The notes beneath the pieces are model-generated. The model worked only from the letters and a program-made list of their open reading frames with translations. It ran no database searches and was not told where the DNA came from. 64,000 nucleotides of DNA from contig ATTB01000001.1 of assembly GCA_000419465.1 (NCBI GenBank), forward strand, positions 1-64,000. The letters run 5' to 3'. Both the position numbers and the translations under genes were made by a program. The stretch is from an alpha proteobacterium SCGC AAA028-C07 (GTDB taxonomy: Bacteria; Pseudomonadota; Alphaproteobacteria; Pelagibacterales; Pelagibacteraceae). Below, one piece after another: positions 31,841-41,532 of the stretch. The first letter of the stretch is position 1. Every line of letters starts with the position of its first letter.

Positions 31841-32896
31841 AATATCTCCATCAGCTACTTCATAGTCTTTTCCTTCAATCTTTAATTTTCCATTATCTCT
31901 AGCACCCACTTCTCCTGCATAGTGAATATAATCTACGTAAGATATAACTTCTGCTTTAATGAATCCTTTTTTAAAATCAGAGTGAATAACTTCAGCTGCA
32001 TCTGGAGCTTTGCAGTTTTTTTCAACAGTCCATGCGTGAGTTTCTTTAGGACCCACCGTAAAATAAGTGCTTAAATTTAAAATTTTATATCCAGCTTTTA
32101 TAATTTGGTCTAAACCAGATTCTTTTATTCCAATTTCTTTCATGAATTCACTAGCTTCAGAATCTTGAAGTTCAGTAATTTGTTGTTCAATTTCAGCAGA
32201 AACAATTACTACTGTATCATTTTTAAATTTCTCTTTTACTTTGCCAGAATAATTATTACCTGTGCTGACACTATTCTCATCTACATTGCAGACTAAGATT
32301 CTGGGTTTGGTGGATAGAATACCTAAATTTTTAACTAATTTTTTATCGAATTTTTCCTCTAACTTTTCTGGACGAGTTCCTTTTTTTAAAGATTCATAAA
32401 CATGCTCTAAAATCTCAAAAGTCTCTTTATTTAATTCATTATTTTTATTTTTTTTTTGAGACAATCTTTTTTCAACGGATTCTAAATCCGAAATCATCAT
32501 TTCAGTTTCTACTGTTTCCAAATCTCTTATAGGATCTACTGTTTTATTGACATTTTGTATTTCGCTTGAATCAAAACATCTTAGCATATGTATTACAGCG
32601 TCAACTTCTCTAATATTTGCAAGAAACTTATTGCCTAAGCCTTCACCCTTGGATGCTCCTGCCACTAGTCCAGCAATATCTACAAATGTTATGTATGTTG
32701 GAATAATCTTTTCTGATTTTGCAATATTTGAAAGTTTTTCTAATCTTTCATCTGGAACAGTAACAACACCAATATTTGGTTCTATTGTACAAAAAGGAAA
32801 GTTAGCTGCTTGTGCATTTTTAGATTTTGTAAGAGCATTAAATAGCGTTGATTTACCAACGTTGGGTAGGCCTACAATTCCACATTTAAAACTCAT
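31817..32896 (-). CDS. ychF: redox-regulated GTPase/ATPase YchF
   Basis: GIVGLPNVGKSTLFNALTKS, FVDIAGLVAGASKGEGLGN. Confidence 0.97.
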   Translation of the reverse strand: MSFKCGIVGLPNVGKSTLFNALTKSKNAQAANFPFCTIEPNIGVVTVPDERLEKLSNIAKSEKIIPTYITFVDIAGLVAGASKGEGLGNKFLANIREVDAVIHMLRCFDSSEIQNVNKTVDPIRDLETVETEMMISDLESVEKRLSQKKNKNNELNKETFEILEHVYESLKKGTRPEKLEEKFDKKLVKNLGILSTKPRILVCNVDENSVSTGNNYSGKVKEKFKNDTVVIVSAEIEQQITELQDSEASEFMKEIGIKESGLDQIIKAGYKILNLSTYFTVGPKETHAWTVEKNCKAPDAAEVIHSDFKKGFIKAEVISYVDYIHYAGEVGARDNGKLKIEGKDYEVADGDILHFRFNT

Positions 32897-32902
32897 ATAG
32901 AC

Positions 32903-33460
32903 TTATTGATTACTTTTAGAAGTAAAATCGTCTAGCTTTTTTTCTATAAGAAGATTTATATTTTTAAATATTTTCTTAATAACTTGATCTATTATAATTT
33001 TTTCCTCTTCGGTAAAATCATTTAGAACATGTTTATCTACTAATTCTTTGTCACCAGGGTGGCCAATACCAATTCTAATTCTGTTATAATCAGGTCCTAT
33101 AGAGTCGTCTATTGACTTAATACCATTATGACCACCGCTAGACCCTCCCATTTTAGTTTTTATTTTTCCAATTTCGATATCCATGTCATCATGAAAAACA
33201 AAAATATTATTAGTTTTAATTCTATGGTAATCAGTTATTTCTCTAATGCACATTCCAGAATTATTCATAAAGGTTAATGGCTTTACTACTATTACTTTAT
33301 TATCCTGTACTTGACCGTTAGTTAGCAGACCCTTAAATTTTGGTTTTTGTTTTGAGAGTCCAAAATTTTTATTTAAAGCATCAATAAGTTTGAAGCCTAC
33401 GTTATGTCTGTTATTTGCATGTTTTGGATCTGGATTTCCTAACCCTGCAAATAATAACAT
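32903..33460 (-). CDS. pth: peptidyl-tRNA hydrolase
   Basis: GLGNPDPKHANNRHNVGF, VFHDDMDIEIGKIKTKMGGSSGGHNGIKSI. Confidence 0.96.
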   Translation of the reverse strand: MLLFAGLGNPDPKHANNRHNVGFKLIDALNKNFGLSKQKPKFKGLLTNGQVQDNKVIVVKPLTFMNNSGMCIREITDYHRIKTNNIFVFHDDMDIEIGKIKTKMGGSSGGHNGIKSIDDSIGPDYNRIRIGIGHPGDKELVDKHVLNDFTEEEKIIIDQVIKKIFKNINLLIEKKLDDFTSKSNQ

Positions 33461-33467
33461 TTAGATG

Positions 33468-34229
33468 TTATTTCTTTTTATCCGCAGGTGCTGCAGCAGC
33501 AGCAGGTTTTTTCGCAGCATCAGGAGATTTTGCTGCTTCTCCCGGTTTAGCTTTCCCATCAGCAGCTTTAGCATCGCCCGCAGCAGCTCCACCTTCAGCT
33601 GGAGCAGCAGCATCACCTGCAGCGGCATCACCCGCAGCAGCGGTAGCTGGTTCAGGCTCTTTAACAACTGTAGGAGCAGCGATGGTTGCTATAGTAAAAT
33701 CACGATCACTAATTATAGGTTTTGCTCCATCAGGTAATTTTACAGAAGATATGTGAATACTTTCGTTCATTTCTTTATTAGCTAAATCAACTACGATTTC
33801 AGCAGGAATATTTTCAGCAGCACATCTTAATTCTATTTTTCTTCTTACAATGTTTAAAACTCCACCCATTTTCAGTCCTGGACAATTTTCGTTGTTAATA
33901 AATTTTACAGGAATATTAACAGTTACTTTTGTTCCGGACTTAATCTTTTGAAAGTCTATGTGTATCGGTTCATTATTTAGAGGATGAAAATTTATATCTT
34001 TAGTTAAAACTTTATGTTTTGATCCGCCTATACTCATTTCAATAACGGAGCTCATAAAGTTAGATGACTCTAACATTTTTTTAATTGAAATTTTTTTAAC
34101 TGATAAAGGTAAGCTTTGTTCTTTATCGCCATATAAAATACCTGGAAGAAAACCTTCTAATCTTAATTTTTTAAGATCTCCTTTGGTGTTAAGTTTTCTT
34201 TCTGATGCTTCGAGCTTTAAGTTTTCCAT
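33468..34229 (-). CDS. rplY: 50S ribosomal protein L25/Ctc with Ala/Gly/Lys-rich C-terminal tail
   Basis: L25 domain (LPGILYGDKEQSLPLSV, PIHIDFQKI) then ~55-aa low-complexity tail; adjacent to pth. Confidence 0.95.
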   Translation of the reverse strand: MENLKLEASERKLNTKGDLKKLRLEGFLPGILYGDKEQSLPLSVKKISIKKMLESSNFMSSVIEMSIGGSKHKVLTKDINFHPLNNEPIHIDFQKIKSGTKVTVNIPVKFINNENCPGLKMGGVLNIVRRKIELRCAAENIPAEIVVDLANKEMNESIHISSVKLPDGAKPIISDRDFTIATIAAPTVVKEPEPATAAAGDAAAGDAAAPAEGGAAAGDAKAADGKAKPGEAAKSPDAAKKPAAAAAPADKKK

Positions 34230-34285
34230 ATAATCAAGATCGCTTGTTTTATATTAACTTCTAAAAAAAAACAAGTTATTGTTAT

Positions 34286-35218
34286 TTATTTGAATAAGCT
34301 GGAAACTGAAGTTGATTGAGATATTCGCTTGATAGCTTCAGCAATTAATGGGGCAATACTAACCACCTCTATTTTCGAAACTCCTTTAATTTTTTTTGCA
34401 TTATCAATTGTGTCAGTGATAACAATTTTTTTCATCTTAGATTTTTTAATTTTATCTATAGACGAGCCTGTAAGAACACCGTGAACAACATAACAATAAA
34501 CTTCTTTTGCTCCTTTTTCTATAAGAGCATCAGCAGCGTTACAGATTGTTCCACCGCTATCAATTAAGTCATCAATTATAATACAAGATTTATTTTTAAC
34601 CTCACCAATAACGTTCATGACTTCAGATTGTCCTGGACGCTCTCTTCTTTTATCAATGATCGCTAAACCGGCATTCAATCTTTTGCCAATGGCCCTTGCT
34701 CTTTCCACTCCTCCAACATCAGGAGCAACACAAACAATATTTTTCGTGCCAATATTTTTTAATATATGTTTTAAAAGAACGGGAGATGCGTATAAATTAT
34801 CAACGGGAATATCAAAAAAACCCTGAATTTGATTTGCGTGAAGATCCATCGTTAGAACTCTGTTCGCTCCAGCGTTAGTAATTAAGTTTGCAACTAATTT
34901 TGCACTTATGGGAGATCTTGGCACAACTTTTCTATCTTGTCTTGCATAACCAAAGTAAGGAATGACTGCTGTTATATTTTTTGCTGAAGATCTCCTTAAA
35001 GAATCTATGCATATTAGTAATTCCATAATGTTGTCGTTAGCAGGATAAGAAGTTGATTGTATTAAATACACATCGTTGCCTCTCATATTTTCTTTAATCT
35101 CAACGTAGACTTCAGAATCAGCGAATCTTACAATTTCTCTTTGAGTTGGTTTTGTTTTTAAATATTTGCAGATTTTATCGCTTAGGGAAATACTGCTTGT
35201 TCCAGATACAATCTTCAT
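34286..35218 (-). CDS. prs: ribose-phosphate pyrophosphokinase
   Basis: RFADSEVYVEIKENMRG, YFGYARQDRK, CIIIDDLIDSGGTICNAA. Confidence 0.96.
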   Translation of the reverse strand: MKIVSGTSSISLSDKICKYLKTKPTQREIVRFADSEVYVEIKENMRGNDVYLIQSTSYPANDNIMELLICIDSLRRSSAKNITAVIPYFGYARQDRKVVPRSPISAKLVANLITNAGANRVLTMDLHANQIQGFFDIPVDNLYASPVLLKHILKNIGTKNIVCVAPDVGGVERARAIGKRLNAGLAIIDKRRERPGQSEVMNVIGEVKNKSCIIIDDLIDSGGTICNAADALIEKGAKEVYCYVVHGVLTGSSIDKIKKSKMKKIVITDTIDNAKKIKGVSKIEVVSIAPLIAEAIKRISQSTSVSSLFK

Positions 35219-35255
35219 GAGATCTTTTTATATAATTTTACAATTAGTTAATCAA

Positions 35256-36020
35256 TTAATATCTGTAAATTACAGAGATGCATCTTCCATAATCTGACTC
35301 ATTATTATGTACAGATCTTCTATAACTAAAAAAGTTTTTATAATCGCTATAAGTGTCTTTATTAATATGATCGATATTTCTATTTGGTATTCCTAGTTTT
35401 AAAAATTTGTTATTTACGAATAATCTTAGATTAAAGTAAATTTTCTTATTACTATTTTTAAAATATTTTTTATAATCATAATTCTTAAACTTAATCTTTT
35501 TTACAAAGTCTTCTTTTACCTCATAATTTTTTTGCTCTATACATGGTCCAATTGCCACAATTAAATTTGATATTTTTGATTTTTTTTGTTTAAATTTTTT
35601 TATTAGATTTTCAATAATTCCAGAATTTGCACCTTTCCATCCAGAATGAATAGCTGCTATTGTTTTATTTTCTTTATCAGCAACTAATATTGGAACGCAA
35701 TCTGCAGTTAAAATCCCAAAAGAAAAATTAGGATATGTAGTAATAATTCCGTCAGCTTTATACCTTTTTTTAACTAAAAAATTATCAAAATTAATTATTT
35801 TATTACTATGATACTGTTTTAACATAATTAGCTTATTTAATTTACAACCAGTTTTTTTTGAAACTATCGAAACATTTTTTTTAACAATTTTTTTTTTATC
35901 ATTAGATCCTAATCCGCAGTTTAGACTTTTGTAAATTCCTTTAGATAGGCCATTCTTTCTTGTGAAAAAAAAACTTTTCAAACCAGGTATTTTATTAATT
36001 TTTTTTGAATGAAAAATCAT
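35256..36020 (-). CDS. YfiH/PgeF family (peptidoglycan editing / multicopper polyphenol oxidase-like)
   Basis: ILTADCVPILVADKENKTIAAIHSGWKGA. Confidence 0.9.
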   Translation of the reverse strand: MIFHSKKINKIPGLKSFFFTRKNGLSKGIYKSLNCGLGSNDKKKIVKKNVSIVSKKTGCKLNKLIMLKQYHSNKIINFDNFLVKKRYKADGIITTYPNFSFGILTADCVPILVADKENKTIAAIHSGWKGANSGIIENLIKKFKQKKSKISNLIVAIGPCIEQKNYEVKEDFVKKIKFKNYDYKKYFKNSNKKIYFNLRLFVNNKFLKLGIPNRNIDHINKDTYSDYKNFFSYRRSVHNNESDYGRCISVIYRY

Positions 36021-37093
36021 TAAATAAATCCAAGATTAAATTTGCAGTTTTTATTAGAAAAAGCCAATGCATGAAAAGAATTCCCCATTACTTTTGGATT
36101 AATTAATTTGTTAATACTTAGAATTAAGTTTTTACTAGCTGATGCATCTTGTTTTTTGATTATTTGATCTGCTCTTTCCATAATTCCTAATTTTTGTAAA
36201 AAAAAGTTTTGAGATACAGTTCCAATATTTTGGATATTATTTCTTTTAAAAATATTCTTTAATATATTGAAATTGATATCAAATGTAATATCGCAATCAG
36301 TATATTCTTTTAACAAATCAACAATTCTATGTTTTTTTATTGCTCTAATAGTATTTTTTCCAAGAACGCTTGAATAACCGTAATCAAACATTAGAAAAAT
36401 TCCATTATTTTTTTTTATAATTTTAGATATTGAATTAAGATAAGTTTCGATATTGACTGGGTATTCTATAATTTTGCTTTTATTAATATTGTAAAATTTT
36501 GAATATTTTTTAAAAGAGTTATCATTAATTTTATTTTTGTAATAAGTAATATTTTTTTTACTACTATCCTTAAAGGCAACACATTGTTCGTACCAATTAT
36601 TATTTTCTTTATAAAATTGTTTTATAGGAAATGCGTCAAAAAATTCGTTTGCTATAATTATTGTTGGATCTTGATTAATTTTATTAATATTTTTAATCCA
36701 AATAATATTTTTAAAATCATTTAAGTTGTTTTTTTGAATTTTTATTAATTTTTCACTTTTTTCATGTAAATAAACATTAAATGTTGCATTAAAAGTTTTA
36801 ATTTTTTTAATTGAATTTATTATTTGCTTGATCATCAAGCCATTCCCAGGACCTAATTCTAATATGTTAATCTTTTTTGGTTTTTTTATATAAATCCAAT
36901 AAGAAACAATCCACACAGTTATCATTTCTGAAAAAATGCTAGATATTAGTGGAGATGTTATAAAATCTCCATCTCGGCCAAATATTTTATTATTTTGATA
37001 GTAGCCTAATTTTTTGTCGTATAATGCGATATTAATAAATTGATTTAACGGAATAAATTTTTTTTTACTAATTAATTTTTCTATACGATTCAT
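36020..37093 (-). CDS. SAM-dependent methyltransferase, MidA/NDUFAF7 family
   Basis: GDFITSPLISSIFSEM, ILELGPGNGLM, IIIANEFFDAFPIKQF. Confidence 0.9.
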   Translation of the reverse strand: MNRIEKLISKKKFIPLNQFINIALYDKKLGYYQNNKIFGRDGDFITSPLISSIFSEMITVWIVSYWIYIKKPKKINILELGPGNGLMIKQIINSIKKIKTFNATFNVYLHEKSEKLIKIQKNNLNDFKNIIWIKNINKINQDPTIIIANEFFDAFPIKQFYKENNNWYEQCVAFKDSSKKNITYYKNKINDNSFKKYSKFYNINKSKIIEYPVNIETYLNSISKIIKKNNGIFLMFDYGYSSVLGKNTIRAIKKHRIVDLLKEYTDCDITFDINFNILKNIFKRNNIQNIGTVSQNFFLQKLGIMERADQIIKKQDASASKNLILSINKLINPKVMGNSFHALAFSNKNCKFNLGFI

Positions 37094-37868
37094 CTTTAAT
37101 TATTTTATATGCAATTATTCCAAAGATTAAAAAACATAGACTTATACACGTGCCTAAAGATAAATTAAAAATTATATAGCCTATATGCTTATCTGGCTCC
37201 CTAAACATTTCTGATATAATTCTAAATACAGAATAAAAAATTAAAAAATAACAAGATAATTCGCCGTTAAATAATTTTTTTTTATATTTTAAAATAATAT
37301 TTAACAATAAAAATAATATTAAACCTTCAAGAATAGCTTGGTATAGTTGCGACGGATGTCTTGGTTCCATGTCAACTTTTGGAAATATTACCCCATAATT
37401 TGAAAAAGTTTTTTTTCCATATAATTCTCCATTTATAAAATTAGCAATTCTTCCTAGAAATATACCGATCGAAGCAACACAGACAATTATATCTGTCAGA
37501 ACAAGTATTCTAATTTTATTTTTTTTTGCAAAAATTATTGAAGCTATAAAAACGCCGATAGCACCTCCATGAAAAGACATTCCACCTTGCCACAAAAATA
37601 AGATTTCAATTGGATTGTGTAAGTAATAATTAAAATTATAGAATAAAATATATCCAATTCTCCCCCCAAAAATAATTCCCAAAATTAGATAAATCAAAAA
37701 ATTATCAAGATTTTGAATATTGATTTTTTCTTTATCCCAGTGCTTTTTAATTAAATGTTTTGCATAGTAAAAACCAAAGAATATGCCAGCAATGTAAGCC
37801 AAGGAGTACCAGCGAATTTCTAGAAAACCAAAATTGATAATGACCGGATTTAGATTGTGAATAAACAT
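37068..37868 (-). CDS. lgt: prolipoprotein diacylglyceryl transferase
   Basis: GGRIGYILFYN, GGMSFHGGAIG, RIANFINGELYG. Confidence 0.96.
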   Translation of the reverse strand: MFIHNLNPVIINFGFLEIRWYSLAYIAGIFFGFYYAKHLIKKHWDKEKINIQNLDNFLIYLILGIIFGGRIGYILFYNFNYYLHNPIEILFLWQGGMSFHGGAIGVFIASIIFAKKNKIRILVLTDIIVCVASIGIFLGRIANFINGELYGKKTFSNYGVIFPKVDMEPRHPSQLYQAILEGLILFLLLNIILKYKKKLFNGELSCYFLIFYSVFRIISEMFREPDKHIGYIIFNLSLGTCISLCFLIFGIIAYKIIKDESYRKIN

Positions 37869-37915
37869 TTAAATAATCTTAGAATTATTTATAACTATAT
37901 CATCAAGAAGAATAT

Positions 37916-38146
37916 ATGAATAATTATAAAAAAGTTATAAATGATTTTGTAAATTTATTTCAATTAGGGATTTTAACCGCAAAAGACATCAAGCAAGAAA
38001 TAAGTAATATTATTCAGTTTAAAAAAGAAAAGATCATGCATCATTTTAACAATTCTTCTCAGGAAGATCTGAGGCAAATGAAAAGTAAAATAAACAAACT
38101 CAACTTAGAAATAGAAAGTTTAAAAAAACTAGTTAGGAAAAGATAA
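37916..38146 (+). CDS. UbiK/BMFP-family accessory protein
   Basis: Small protein with amphipathic N-terminus and C-terminal coiled coil (SSQEDLRQMKSKINKLNLEIESLKK). Confidence 0.7.
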   Translation: MNNYKKVINDFVNLFQLGILTAKDIKQEISNIIQFKKEKIMHHFNNSSQEDLRQMKSKINKLNLEIESLKKLVRKR

Positions 38147-39439
38147 GGAAACTCTTAGTCCTTTGCCTTTTGGATTGTTTAATAGTTTTACAGTCCCACC
38201 ATGAGAATTAACAATATCTTCTACAATTGAAAGACCTAATCCTACATTACTATCTTTAAGAGATCTTGATTTGTCCACTCTATAAAATGGTCTAAATACC
38301 TTTTCTTTGTGCTCATCCGCAATTCCAGGGCCATCATCATCAATATTAATTAGAATGGTTTTTTTTATTTTTTTACACGTAATTGAAATATTTTCTGCAT
38401 ATTTTTGAGAATTGTTTATGATATTAGCAATACATCTTCTAATTAGATTTTTTCTGCCAGAGAATATTAAACTTTTAGGACTCTTTATTTTAATATTTTT
38501 TTTAAAACTTTTATCAATTAAATTTTGAATTAATTGGACAATATTAAATTTTTCTACAGGCTGGGAATATTGATTGCTTGCAAAATCAAGATATTCATTA
38601 ATCATTTTCTCCATTTCGTTAATTTCTTCTTTTAGTGAATTTAATTTTTGATTTTTGTTTAAAAGCTCGATTTGTAATTTTAATCTGGTTAGAGGTGTTT
38701 TCAGATCGTGACTAATACCAGATAACATAGCTGTTCTTTGACTAATATGTTTCAGAATTCTTCTTTTCATTCTTTCAAATTCATAAGAAGCCTGTCTAAT
38801 TTCAAGAGCTCCCGATACTTTAAAATCACTATCAAATTGCCCTTTACCAAATCTTTCTGCTGCTTGAGAAAGAAGAACGATAGGTCTTATTTGATTACGT
38901 AGAAAAATTATTGAAATAAAAAGAAATATTAATGAAGGGACAGTAATCCAAAGCGCAAATATTCTTCCTGATGTAGATCTTATTTTTGATTTAGGCACTA
39001 AAAATTCAATAACTTCGTTTTTATTTAAGAGCACCAATACTTGAACATATGAACTATTAAATCTGACATTATGCCAGTATGGATTTTTTATTTTTTCTGA
39101 AAATTCTTCTAAGACAATTTTGTCATATAAACTGTACCACTTTACTGTTTCCGCAGATGGAAGTTGCTGAGTTTCCTTTTTGATTGAGATTATTATGCCG
39201 CTTTTATCTTTATAAATATTAACTAACTCATTACTTTTGTTTTTTTGTTTGAACTCAGGGTAGAGAGCTAAAAATGTGTTTATTTCGTTTGCCGCAGATC
39301 TAACTAAACCCCTGTTTGTTTTGTACCAAATGCTATCAAAAAAAACTCCTCCAACGACAATTTGAATAAGTATTATTGGAGCTATTACAATTAGTAATGA
39401 TCTAAAAAGTAAAGTTCTGGGAAATATTTTTCTTAGCAT
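38129..39439 (-). CDS. EnvZ-like sensor histidine kinase
   Basis: HAMP region, GISHDLKTPLTRLKLQIELL H-box, IINNSQKYAE N-box, GLGLSIVEDIVNSHGG. Confidence 0.93.
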   Translation of the reverse strand: MLRKIFPRTLLFRSLLIVIAPIILIQIVVGGVFFDSIWYKTNRGLVRSAANEINTFLALYPEFKQKNKSNELVNIYKDKSGIIISIKKETQQLPSAETVKWYSLYDKIVLEEFSEKIKNPYWHNVRFNSSYVQVLVLLNKNEVIEFLVPKSKIRSTSGRIFALWITVPSLIFLFISIIFLRNQIRPIVLLSQAAERFGKGQFDSDFKVSGALEIRQASYEFERMKRRILKHISQRTAMLSGISHDLKTPLTRLKLQIELLNKNQKLNSLKEEINEMEKMINEYLDFASNQYSQPVEKFNIVQLIQNLIDKSFKKNIKIKSPKSLIFSGRKNLIRRCIANIINNSQKYAENISITCKKIKKTILINIDDDGPGIADEHKEKVFRPFYRVDKSRSLKDSNVGLGLSIVEDIVNSHGGTVKLLNNPKGKGLRVSLSFPN

Positions 39440-39440
39440 T

Positions 39441-40121
39441 TCAATCTAACCACAACACATATCCGGTACCACGGACTGTTTGTAAGTACTTAGGATTTTT
39501 TGGATCTGGTTCGATTTTTTGTCTTAGTCTTGTAACCAGGACATCTATGCTTCTTTCTTGTGTTAAGTTAGTAATCTTTGATATTTCTTCTCTAGAAAAT
39601 ATTTTTCCCGCAGAACTAATCATGTTTTCTAATAGAATTTTTTCACTAGCATTAATTTTTATTATTTTTTTATCTTTTTGAATTTCCATTTTTTTAATAT
39701 TAATATTAGCTTTTCCTATCTTAATCGCAGTTATTATATGTTTATCTTTTTTAATTCTTTTAATTACATTTTTAATTCTTAACAAAAGCTCTTTTGGCTC
39801 AAAAGGTTTTGGCAAGTAATCTTCTGCTCCCAATTCTAATCCTCTCACTCTATCCTCGGCCTCGCCTTTAGCTGTAAGAAGAATAATTGGTAAATCAATT
39901 TTTTCTCTAATTTCCTTTGTAAGTTGCAAACCGTCTTTGCCGGGCATCATTATATCAATAATTGCTAGATCAAATTTAACAATTTTTAATTTTTCTTCAG
40001 CATCAGATGCGTTGATTGCCGTAGATACAAAAAAATTATTATTTTTTAAATACTGTTTTAATAAATCTCTTATTTTGTCATCATCATCAACAATCAAAAT
40101 ATGTATTTTTGAATTATCCAT
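39441..40121 (-). CDS. OmpR-family response regulator (PetR-like)
   Basis: Receiver domain (ILIVDDDDKIRDLL, DLAIIDIMMPGKDGLQL) plus winged helix (SIDVLVTRLRQKIEPDPKNPKYLQTVRGTGYVL). Confidence 0.93.
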   Translation of the reverse strand: MDNSKIHILIVDDDDKIRDLLKQYLKNNNFFVSTAINASDAEEKLKIVKFDLAIIDIMMPGKDGLQLTKEIREKIDLPIILLTAKGEAEDRVRGLELGAEDYLPKPFEPKELLLRIKNVIKRIKKDKHIITAIKIGKANINIKKMEIQKDKKIIKINASEKILLENMISSAGKIFSREEISKITNLTQERSIDVLVTRLRQKIEPDPKNPKYLQTVRGTGYVLWLD

Positions 40122-40551
40122 TAATTATTTTTTTCATTATTGATTTAAAGTTTGAAACTTCATCCGAACTTGAATTTTTAAGTGCATTAATTATTCTTTT
40201 TTTTTGTTTATTAAATATTTCATCACATAGTTTTATGCCTTTTTCAGTCAGAACCAACTCTCTCTGTCTGCCGTCTTTTGTTCCTTTTTTTTGCGATATG
40301 ATGTTTTTTTTTATTAGATCTTGTAGAACTCTACTTAAACTTTGTTTAGTAATTTTTAATTTTCTTAATATATCAGCAATGCTGATGTTGGGATTTCCTT
40401 CTATGATGCAAAGAAGCCTATGATGCGCTCTACCAAAAGAATTTTTTTTTAGTACTTCATGTGGATCTGAATATGAATCTATGTATACTTGAAAAATAAG
40501 TTCTATAATTTCTTTTAAACTTTTTTCTCTTAAATATAAAAGGTCTTTCAT
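40114..40551 (-). CDS. MarR-family transcriptional regulator (PetP-like)
   Basis: wHTH: ISIADILRKLKITKQSLSRVLQDLIKKNIISQKKGTKDGRQRELVLTEKG. Confidence 0.9.
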   Translation of the reverse strand: MKDLLYLREKSLKEIIELIFQVYIDSYSDPHEVLKKNSFGRAHHRLLCIIEGNPNISIADILRKLKITKQSLSRVLQDLIKKNIISQKKGTKDGRQRELVLTEKGIKLCDEIFNKQKKRIINALKNSSSDEVSNFKSIMKKIING

Positions 40552-40566
40552 TTTAAAATTATATTG

Positions 40567-40587
40567 TATGTCAGTTTTATTGACATA
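40567..40587. promoter_or_regulatory. perfect inverted repeat / candidate operator in the marR-ilvE intergenic region
   Basis: TATGTCA-GTTTTAT-TGACATA; right arm contains TTGACA (40580-40585) oriented toward ilvE. Confidence 0.55.
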
Positions 40588-40641
40588 TCTACTTTACTTA
40601 TTTACCAATACAATTTTAATTATTTACTACTTTAAACTTTA

Positions 40642-41523
40642 ATGGATCCAATCCCTTTTGATAAAAGATCAGGAAAAATTTGGTACAATGGTAAACTTGT
40701 AGACTGGAAAGAAGCTAATTTACATATTCTTAGTCACGGACTTCACTATGCTAGCTGCGTCTTTGAAGGTGAACGTGTTTATAATGGAGAAATTTTTAAA
40801 TTAAGAGAACATACAAATAGATTAATTCATTCGGCCGACAGAATGGGTATGAAGATTCCTTATTCTGCAGAAGAAATAGACAATGCATGTAAAGAAATTA
40901 TTTCTGTACAAAATATTAAGAGCGGCTATGTGAGACCAGTTGTGTGGAGAGGAAGCGAGATGATGGCAATATCTGCACAAAAAAGTCAGATTCATTTGGC
41001 TATAGCAACATGGGAGTGGGGCTCTTATTTTGATCCGCAAATTAAAATAAAAGGAATTAGACTGGGAATCTCTAAATGGAAGAAACCAGCACCAGATTCC
41101 ATTCCTTGGGACTCAAAAGCTTCGGGTTTGTATATGATTTCAACTTTGTCCAAGCATGAAGCCGAGAAAAATGGTTATCATGATGCTTTAATGATGGATT
41201 ATCAGGGAAACATTGCAGAAGCCACTGGAGCAAATATTTTTTTTATTAATACAAAGAATAATGAAATTCACACTCCGATAGCAGATTCTTTTTTAGACGG
41301 AATTACCAGAAGATCAATTATAGGAATTGCAAAACAACTTCAGATTAAAGTTTTAGAGAGAAAAATAAAACTTGATGAACTCAATAAATTTGATGGTTGT
41401 TTTTTAACAGGTACCGCAGCCGAAGTGACTCCTGTATCTCAAATTGGAGATGTTAAGTTTGCTGTGGTTGATATGATTAAAAAGTTAGATGACGATTATT
41501 CAAAATTAGTTAATAAAAATTAA
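40642..41523 (+). CDS. ilvE: branched-chain amino acid aminotransferase
   Basis: HGLHYASCVFEGERVYNG, DALMMDYQGNIAEATGANIFF, TGTAAEVTPV. Confidence 0.93.
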   Translation: MDPIPFDKRSGKIWYNGKLVDWKEANLHILSHGLHYASCVFEGERVYNGEIFKLREHTNRLIHSADRMGMKIPYSAEEIDNACKEIISVQNIKSGYVRPVVWRGSEMMAISAQKSQIHLAIATWEWGSYFDPQIKIKGIRLGISKWKKPAPDSIPWDSKASGLYMISTLSKHEAEKNGYHDALMMDYQGNIAEATGANIFFINTKNNEIHTPIADSFLDGITRRSIIGIAKQLQIKVLERKIKLDELNKFDGCFLTGTAAEVTPVSQIGDVKFAVVDMIKKLDDDYSKLVNKN

Positions 41524-41532
41524 TAAGAATAA

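Noticed and set aside
33415-33756. 113-aa Ala/Ser-rich plus-strand ORF (and 33465..33737 + and 33461..33667 -)
   Set aside because: Generated by the GC-rich low-complexity tail of rplY read in other frames; no independent support.
40109-40423. 104-aa plus-strand ORF opposite marR
   Set aside because: Shadow ORF; MarR reading frame has clear wHTH homology.
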